DNA of 8,354 bases from Peptostreptococcaceae bacterium oral taxon 113 str. W5053. Lineage in GTDB: Bacteria; Bacillota; Clostridia; Tissierellales; Peptoniphilaceae. Location of the stretch: the NCBI GenBank assembly GCA_000467935.1, contig KI259811.1, positions 1-8,354 of the forward strand, given 5' to 3'. Both the position numbers and the translations under genes were made by a program. This document shows positions 1 to 5,182 of this stretch, one piece after another. The notes under the pieces were generated by a model. It was not told where the DNA came from. It searched no databases and saw only the letters and a program-made list of their open reading frames with translations. The stretch's first letter is position 1; each line of letters begins with the position of its first letter.

Positions 1-6
1 CTTGTA

Positions 7-268
7 CTATTTCTTGACATAAGACCAATTACCGTCTTCTACTTTCCTACCTATTTCAACTTCCCGCTTCTTAATCACACCAATAACCAATTCTTTTTTC
101 TCTGTTTTTTCCTTACCGGGATAATCATCAATTGGAGCATCGATTTCTCCACTTTGCCACAAGCTAATAAATCTCGACAATACGTTCTGAATCAGCTTGA
201 AATTCATCATCAAATTTTACGAAAAAATATACTTCCCCTACCGGAGATTCACCTATTTTTATCTCCAT
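7..268 (-). pseudogene. Small hypothetical protein gene broken by a one-base frameshift
   Basis: I do not recognise this family. The 5' part starts at the ATG at 268-266 and reads 34 residues (MEIKIGESPVGEVYFF... to ...SERIVEIY), stopping at TAG 166-164. The 3' part is open in the next frame and reads SLWQSGEIDAPIDDYPG... to the stop at 7. Removing one T from the TTATTAG stretch at about 164-169 joins the two into one soluble, charged protein of 86 residues. The whole span is 262 bp, one base more than a multiple of three, which fits a single-base insertion. The start overlaps the end of the upstream membrane gene by 10 bp, so the two were probably one transcript. The 3' part alone could start at an ATG near 210, but it has no ribosome binding site there. 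That argues for a broken gene rather than a separate 66-68 residue one. A sequencing error is the main alternative. Confidence 0.5.
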
Positions 269-696
269 CTCCTTGTATAATCATAATAGTTTACCTTTAC
301 TTTATTTTTCTTGAGTTGCTTTTGCATTTCGATCATCTCACCTTCAGTTCTGTTGGATTTTCCTACCAGGAAGGCTTTGTTTCTTCCCTTCTTAAGCTCT
401 AACTCTATATGATATCTATCGCCACCGCTCGCCCTGCCACGCAGCAAATGAATGGTAACTTGATTTATATTCTTGAGCAAAATTTTTCGATTTCCGGGAA
501 CAATTCCGCTGTGAATATAAAAAAACCCCTTTGCGATTTTATGGGATGAGCAAAAACTACCGCCACTTTGAATCGTCATCGATAGCCTTCGATAAATAAT
601 CATCCATGCCAAGAGCGTAAATATAAGCACTGTTATTCGAACTATACCGTATGAAAAGCTCTCTTTCATGCCGACTAAAAAATAATGCACTACCAT
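259..696 (-). CDS. Hypothetical single-pass membrane protein (145 aa)
   Basis: This is the best-supported intact gene downstream of the restriction operon. It begins at ATG 696 with a good ribosome binding site (GAGGTGG, 7 bases upstream). Residues 18-36 form one strong hydrophobic segment (IVRITVLIFTLLAWMIIY) followed by RR, so the N-terminus is probably a membrane anchor. Residues about 43-130 alternate polar and hydrophobic residues in a beta-rich pattern (GFFYIHSGIVPGNRKILL, then RYHIELELKKGR) and end in a lysine-rich helix. The layout resembles small bacterial proteins with a PH-like (DUF304-type) domain after a membrane helix, but I see no diagnostic motif and this is only a suggestion. 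The C-terminus is basic (YTRRWR) and overlaps the start of the next small gene by 10 bp. Function unknown. Confidence 0.62.
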   Translation of the reverse strand: MVVHYFLVGMKESFSYGIVRITVLIFTLLAWMIIYRRLSMTIQSGGSFCSSHKIAKGFFYIHSGIVPGNRKILLKNINQVTIHLLRGRASGGDRYHIELELKKGRNKAFLVGKSNRTEGEMIEMQKQLKKNKVKVNYYDYTRRWR

Positions 697-703
697 TAGT
701 GTA

Positions 704-710
704 CCACCTC
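704..710 (-). promoter_or_regulatory. Ribosome binding site of the 145-aa membrane protein gene
   Basis: GAGGTGG on the minus strand lies 7 bases before the ATG at 696. It supports that start and suggests the gene is still translatable although its neighbours on both sides are damaged. Confidence 0.6.
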
Positions 711-752
711 AAATATTATATCTATTTGTTCCTTTATATGTACTATCAATAT

Positions 753-944
753 TTATCGTTCCCATTTCAAGGAATTCTCTTCCAAATATACCGCTTTTGA
801 TTCCATTTTTTTAATCTTCTCATCCTCTATAAATCCAATATAAAAATTTTTAGGCAAGAACAATGTAGATGCTCGATAATAATTTCATCAGTCCTCAAAA
901 AGGATGTATTCATCTTAGACAGTATAAAATATCTCTTTATTCAA
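753..944 (-). pseudogene. Remnant of a small unidentified gene with three in-frame stops
   Basis: One frame reads as a plausible 63-residue protein if three stops are ignored: LNKEIFYTV, stop (TAA 917-915), DEYILFED, two adjacent stops (TGA 890-888 and 887-885), then an open stretch of 43 residues beginning NYYRASTLFLPKNFYIGF and ending ...AVYLEENSLKWER at TAA 755-753. The composition on both sides of the stops is protein-like and in the same frame, which supports a gene decayed by point mutation. An alternative is that only the last 43 codons are a true remnant; a nearby ATG at 913 in another frame could also be joined to it by a one-base deletion in the A-run near 885. The putative first codon is TTG at 944 without a well-spaced ribosome binding site. 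Family not recognised. It lies 56 bp before the membrane gene and on the same strand. Confidence 0.42.
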
Positions 945-972
945 AATCCTTCTTAATAAAAACACTGAATTT

Positions 973-1332
973 CTATTGTATTATTGTAGAACCTGTAAAT
1001 AGAATAAGCTTTAACCAATTATCGACCTTTAAATTAACCATTCCCATATCAAGATGTGGAAACATATTCTCTAAAACATTTGTACATATAAAAGCAAGAC
1101 CAAAGAACAATATCGTCAACATAACTTGCTTCCAAAAAGTGTTTCCCCTCTTTACGGAATCCAACCATTCTTTAATAGAAAAATCTTTTCTTAAACGGAA
1201 ATACATTGCTAATACTATATAAAACAAAAAATTTATGTATATATAATATCCTTGAAACAACAAGCACGCTAACACAAATAACCCCTCTACAATCATTGGA
1301 AAGATATTTAATTTTACATATTTATTACTCAT
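973..1332 (-). CDS. N-terminal part of a multi-pass membrane protein, possibly a truncated CPBP-family protease
   Basis: I place the start at ATG 1332 (MSNKYVKLNIFPMIVE), giving 119 residues; CGGAG lies about 8 bases upstream. A TTG 10 codons earlier keeps the frame open but has no such site. Hydrophobic segments lie at about residues 10-28, 30-45, 73-92 and 107-118, separated by a charged loop (RLRKDFSIKEWLDSVKRG). The layout is like the N-terminal half of CPBP (CAAX protease/bacteriocin-processing) membrane proteins, in which the catalytic EExxxR motif follows this region. Here the frame stops right after ...TGSTIIQ (TAG 975-973), so no catalytic motif is present. The next base frame continues TIEIQCFY before a stop, a weak hint of a frameshifted continuation. 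If the family guess is right the gene is inactive. Its start overlaps the end of the preceding remnant as ATGAGTAA. Identification is tentative. Confidence 0.45.
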   Translation of the reverse strand: MSNKYVKLNIFPMIVEGLFVLACLLFQGYYIYINFLFYIVLAMYFRLRKDFSIKEWLDSVKRGNTFWKQVMLTILFFGLAFICTNVLENMFPHLDMGMVNLKVDNWLKLILFTGSTIIQ

Positions 1333-1458
1333 ACTCCCAACTCCGGCGTTCTCGAATACCAACTTCCGGCAATTTGCCTAACTTCATTTGATACCACACT
1401 CCTATTTACGATACCAGTCCGGCATCATCTAAATCAATTCTAAAACCATGAATATGAA
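1325..1458 (-). pseudogene. 3' remnant of an unidentified gene abutting hsdR
   Basis: Directly beyond the hsdR stop, one frame reads DLVHIHGFRIDLDDAGLVS, a single stop (TAA 1408-1406), then IGVWYQ and MKLGKLPEVGIRERRSWEYE before TAA 1327-1325. Both halves are in the same frame and look like real protein, so I read this as the 3' end of a gene with one nonsense mutation. Its 5' part would have to lie where hsdR now ends, so it is also truncated. The last 20 codons have their own ATG (1387) behind TAGGAG at 11 bases, so a 20-residue peptide could be made. It ends in an 8-bp ATGAGTAA overlap with the next gene, showing the two were once a translationally coupled pair. No family recognised. Confidence 0.35.
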
Positions 1459-4400
1459 CTAAATCCCAACAAAGACTTCCACAATCTTTCGTATCTTTTC
1501 CAATACCGATTCTTTTTTCTTTTCCCTTGCTCCCTGTCTACGTGAAGTTGGTGGAATCATACGATCCAACTCATCCCCTGCATATTCGACATAGCCCTTG
1601 CTGATAGCCTTTTCTATAAACCGTTTTGAATCTGCTTTCAGCTTTTCTTCTTCAATTAGACCTTTAATCTTTTTGTCTTTTTCTTTTCTTGCAAATCCGT
1701 AAAATGACTCTAAAATATCATCGGTATTTCTTAATTCGGACAATCTTGTGCTGTTTATAAAATCCATAATCAATTCTTCTTTTGCTCTTGTGCCGAGGCT
1801 TGATCTGATTACCCTGCGAACTTCCGCTTTTAAACTTTCCACATCATCATTTTCTTTTGACTTTTCCAATATCAACGCCAAGATATAATCCAAATTTATT
1901 TCATCCGTTTTAAGCAAATCAATTTGAAACTCCACATCCGAAAAATCAATTTGTTCACCTTCGAATTTTTCATTCCTTTTAAAGTTTACAATACTTTCTC
2001 TAATATCAACATAGACACTTTTCATGTCCTGCATCTGCCTGTCGGAGATAATTTTTTCAAAGCTTTCAAACTCATCAAAATTTCTTAAGATATTCTCTGC
2101 TTTCAGTAGGTCTCCAAAAAGCTGTGCAAATTCTTTTTTATCCCTTTCCAATACCATTTCGGTCGGTTCCGGAAATTTAGATATAATCTCATTACAAATA
2201 TCTATGTACCCCTTGATGAGCGTTCCTGTTTCTTCGTCCTTAAAACCATGCATATACTCTTCATAGCTCTTTTCCAAAATAATATTTACACTGTTTTCAT
2301 CGCCAAATGTCTTGATTGCATCCTGCGTAGCTTTTTCCAAATCTCTGAAACAAACGATATTGCCGAATGTTTTTACCTTATTCAATATGCGGTTTGTTCT
2401 TGAAAACGCTTGAATAAGACCATGATATCTTAAGTTTTTATCCACAAATAGTGTGTTTAATGTAGGTGCATCAAAGCCTGTCAAAAACATTCCTACTACA
2501 ATAAGTAAATCAACTTGTTTTTCTTTTACTTTAAGTGATAAATCCTTGTAATAATTTTGAAATTCATTACCATTGGTAGAAAAATTGGTCTTAAAGTAAC
2601 TATTATAGTCAGTGATTACCTTATCTAAAAATTCTTTTGCGGTTAATTCCATAGCAGAAACATCAAAATCCTCTTCTGATATTTCTCCGATTGCTCTTTG
2701 TTCCTCATTGGCTGCAAAGCTGTAGATAGTAGCTACTTTTAATCTTTTTTCTTCAGGTAAACTTTTCTGTTGTCTTTCGAACTCTTCATAATATAATTTT
2801 GCAGCCTCAACACTTTGCACAGCAAACATTGCATTAAATCCATTAAGTCTTCTACGCTTCAAATCATAAAACTCATTACGATGTGTTTTTGTATCAAAAA
2901 TCTTAAGAATATGCTTTGTAATCTCAGTAATTCTCTCAGGGTGGAGCAGCATTTTATTTTCCAGTTTAGCTAATTTTTTTTCATCTTCCTCTTTCTCGGC
3001 CGTTTTGAACTTCGGTGTGATATTATTATAGTCAACCTTAAATTTTAAAACTTTGCCATCACGAATCGCATCCGTAATCACATAACTGTGAAGCTGCGCT
3101 CCGAATATACCGGAAGTCGTATCTCCTTTAAGAGAATTTTCCGAAAAAATTGGCGTTCCTGTAAATCCGAACTGGTAATATTTCTTAAACGATTTTCTTA
3201 TATTCTTCTGTGCATCTCCAAACTGAGAGCGATGACATTCGTCAAATATAAGAACACAATGCTTATCATAAATTTCATGAACCGGATTCTTCTTTACAAA
3301 TTCATTCAATTTTTGTATTGTGGTAACTACAATACGATTATCATCTCTTTCAATACATCTTTTCAGTTCCCTTGTATCCTTACTTCCGTTTACACTATCC
3401 GGCTGAAATCTTTGATATTCTTTCATTGTTTGGTAGTCTAAGTCTTTTCTGTCTACCACAAAAAATACTTTATCAATAAAATCTAATGCTGTAGCAAGTC
3501 TTGCTGCTTTAAAAGAGGTGAGCGTCTTCCCGGAACCTGTCGTATGCCAAATAAAACCTCCTGCTTCGGGTCTACCGGCTTTTTTCGCCTCATAACTTGA
3601 CTTTATCTTCCATAAAATTCGTTCGGTTGCCGCAATTTGATAGGGACGCATAATCAGCAATGTGTTATTCACATCAAAAACACAGTATTTTGTAAGCACT
3701 TCAAGAAGGACACGCTTTTCAAAAAACGTCTTCGTAAAATCCTCCAAATCACAAATCACCTTGTTTTTAGCATCTGCCCATTCACAGGTGAATTCATAAT
3801 TATTTTTATTCTGTGCTGTTGCATTGGCAAAATATCTGGTATAAGTTCCATTGGAAATAACAAATATCTGAACATATTTGTATAAGGAATTTTCACTATT
3901 AAAACTCTCTTTGCTGTATCTGTGAATTTGATTAAAGGCTTCATGTAAATTCATGCCTCTTTTTTTCAGTTCTATATGCACAAGCGGTAATCCGTTTACC
4001 AAAATTGTCACATCATAACGATTTCGGCTTTTCCCTTCGCCGTACACTTGATTGGTGACTTGCAGAAAATTATTGTGGATATTTTTCTTATCGATAATCT
4101 TAATATTTTTCAAATGTCCATCGTCAAAAATAAAATCATGGATATGATTTTCTTGCACTTTTCGTGTTTTTTCAATCATCCCATCATTCGGAGCATCCAA
4201 ATATTCAATTAAAAATCTAGACCATTCCTCGTCTGAAAAAGAAACTTTATTTAATTTTTCAATTTGATTTTTTAAGTTTAAATATAAATCATCATTTGAC
4301 TTTACTATAAACCTCTCATAACCCTGTGAAATCAAGTTTTCAATCATTTGTCTTTCAAGTTCCGCTTCACTTTGATAGGAAGTTTCTCTAACTTGAAAAT

Positions 4401-4482
4401 CTTTTTCAAAATTAGCTAAAATGATTCCACCCGTCATTTCGGCAATCGTAGATGTATTATACTTTACTTTTTCTTCCGACAT
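1459..4482 (-). CDS. hsdR: Type I restriction enzyme R subunit (HsdR), type IC-like
   Basis: The motor and nuclease subunit of the type I restriction complex: it uses ATP to pull in DNA from an unmethylated target and cuts at a distance. At 1007 residues it is close to the EcoR124I-class length. The N-terminus has the conserved SYQSEAELERQMIENL segment (about 35-50). The PD-(D/E)xK nuclease site is visible as D157 (RYDVTILVNG) and E171-x-K173 (VHIELKK). The superfamily 2 motor follows: Walker A TTGSGKT with K319, DEAD-type box DECH at 414-417, FGFTGTP at about 438-443, GMFLTGFDAPTLNTLFVDK (motif V, 664-682) and LIQAFSRTNRI (motif VI, 689-699). A helical C-terminus ends in VEVFVGI, a usual end for the family, so the gene looks complete. 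The start at ATG 4482 is fixed by AAGGAG 8 bases upstream. It is the last gene of the operon, 28 bp after the extra hsdS half. Confidence 0.96.
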   Translation of the reverse strand: MSEEKVKYNTSTIAEMTGGIILANFEKDFQVRETSYQSEAELERQMIENLISQGYERFIVKSNDDLYLNLKNQIEKLNKVSFSDEEWSRFLIEYLDAPNDGMIEKTRKVQENHIHDFIFDDGHLKNIKIIDKKNIHNNFLQVTNQVYGEGKSRNRYDVTILVNGLPLVHIELKKRGMNLHEAFNQIHRYSKESFNSENSLYKYVQIFVISNGTYTRYFANATAQNKNNYEFTCEWADAKNKVICDLEDFTKTFFEKRVLLEVLTKYCVFDVNNTLLIMRPYQIAATERILWKIKSSYEAKKAGRPEAGGFIWHTTGSGKTLTSFKAARLATALDFIDKVFFVVDRKDLDYQTMKEYQRFQPDSVNGSKDTRELKRCIERDDNRIVVTTIQKLNEFVKKNPVHEIYDKHCVLIFDECHRSQFGDAQKNIRKSFKKYYQFGFTGTPIFSENSLKGDTTSGIFGAQLHSYVITDAIRDGKVLKFKVDYNNITPKFKTAEKEEDEKKLAKLENKMLLHPERITEITKHILKIFDTKTHRNEFYDLKRRRLNGFNAMFAVQSVEAAKLYYEEFERQQKSLPEEKRLKVATIYSFAANEEQRAIGEISEEDFDVSAMELTAKEFLDKVITDYNSYFKTNFSTNGNEFQNYYKDLSLKVKEKQVDLLIVVGMFLTGFDAPTLNTLFVDKNLRYHGLIQAFSRTNRILNKVKTFGNIVCFRDLEKATQDAIKTFGDENSVNIILEKSYEEYMHGFKDEETGTLIKGYIDICNEIISKFPEPTEMVLERDKKEFAQLFGDLLKAENILRNFDEFESFEKIISDRQMQDMKSVYVDIRESIVNFKRNEKFEGEQIDFSDVEFQIDLLKTDEINLDYILALILEKSKENDDVESLKAEVRRVIRSSLGTRAKEELIMDFINSTRLSELRNTDDILESFYGFARKEKDKKIKGLIEEEKLKADSKRFIEKAISKGYVEYAGDELDRMIPPTSRRQGAREKKKESVLEKIRKIVEVFVGI

Positions 4483-4490
4483 CTAAATTA

Positions 4491-4496
4491 CTCCTT
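4491..4496 (-). promoter_or_regulatory. Ribosome binding site of hsdR
   Basis: A consensus AAGGAG on the minus strand sits 8 bases before the hsdR ATG, in the 28-bp gap after the extra hsdS half. It lets hsdR be translated independently of whatever frame the upstream hsdS region is in. Confidence 0.8.
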
Positions 4497-4510
4497 CCAT
4501 TTATATTTTT

Positions 4511-5182
4511 TTAATTATTTCTTGGAAAATTCAACAACTTCTCTCTATAGTATTCATATTGCTTTTGTCTTAATTCAATTTCTTTTGGTAGCCCTTTAGA
4601 AATATCATTTACAAGAACATCAAATTTATCAAGAATAGATACAATATATTCTTGAACCGAGAGAGATGGAATACAAAATCTTAATTTTGGAATTTCTCCT
4701 AAATTTATTTTGATTGGATTAGCCATGTGTAATGTCCTTTTATCCAACTCTTTTTTTCCATGATTACTTTCAATCATATATTTTAGGAACTTACTCAAAA
4801 TAATATTTTGATTTGGTCTTAATAAAGTTAAAGTTACATAATAAGCTAAATCTTTATTATTTTCTACCAATGCACAGGTCCCGATATCTCCTATTCTGGT
4901 CATAAATAAATCATTTTTTTCCGGTTTAACTTTATACTCTTCAAATGCTTCAATTGAAATAAATTTATCTGTTCCATAAATATTTTTTATATTTTGCACG
5001 CTTACAAATGGAATCCCTCCATTAGTATATTTAGGTGTTTGATGTGTACCATCATAGCATTCGCAAATTTCCCCTAAACTCTTCCATTCACCACCAAACA
5101 GTTTTATTCCAACAATATCCGCAGCTTCTTTTAATAATACAAAAAATTTATAAGATATTACTCGTGTGTGTGTGTGTGTGTG
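4511..5182 (-). CDS. Extra HsdS half: third target recognition domain without its own start
   Basis: From the end of the AC tract to TAA 4513-4511 this frame is open for 223 codons. It reads a linker (RVISYKFFVLLKEAADIVG), then a recognition domain starting GEWKSLGEICECYDGTHQTPKY and GGIPFVSVQNIKN, and ends with the HsdS conserved helix GLPKEIELRQKQYEYYREK and LLNFPRNN, a normal type IC HsdS C-terminus. It is therefore the C-terminal half of an HsdS: one recognition domain plus its spacer helix. There is no ATG before or early in the domain. The first GTG (4999) lies inside it and would delete its beginning, and stops TGA and TAA lie just upstream of the tract in this frame. It could be translated as a fusion with hsdS if the AC tract has 9 or 12 units, or it is a silent cassette or truncated leftover. 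The third domain differs from both domains of the main HsdS. Confidence 0.8.
   Translation of the reverse strand, partial: HTHTHTRVISYKFFVLLKEAADIVGIKLFGGEWKSLGEICECYDGTHQTPKYTNGGIPFVSVQNIKNIYGTDKFISIEAFEEYKVKPEKNDLFMTRIGDIGTCALVENNKDLAYYVTLTLLRPNQNIILSKFLKYMIESNHGKKELDKRTLHMANPIKINLGEIPKLRFCIPSLSVQEYIVSILDKFDVLVNDISKGLPKEIELRQKQYEYYREKLLNFPRNN

Noticed and set aside
154..402. Plus-strand open frame of 82 codons
   Set aside because: It runs antisense to the small genes at 7-696, has no ribosome binding site and has a composition typical of the reverse of A+T-rich coding DNA. The other plus-strand frames (869-1222, 3088-3441, 5035-5465, 6260-6601, 7329-7649) were rejected for the same reason.
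715..720. TATAAT as a promoter for the 145-aa membrane gene
   Set aside because: The nearest TTGATA is 23 bases away, too far for a usual promoter, and a start about 7 bases downstream would fall at the ribosome binding site. Chance TATAAT is common in A+T-rich DNA.
1381..1458. Terminator after hsdR
   Set aside because: No hairpin with a following T-run was found in the minus-strand direction; transcription may continue into the downstream remnants.
3756..3944. Minus-strand frame of 62 codons inside hsdR
   Set aside because: It lies in an alternative frame wholly inside hsdR with no start signal.
4511..4999. Independent gene starting at GTG 4999
   Set aside because: The GTG lies inside the recognition domain (SVQNIKN), the only purine-rich site is about 15 bases upstream, and the frame stays open and HsdS-like for 180 bases before it.
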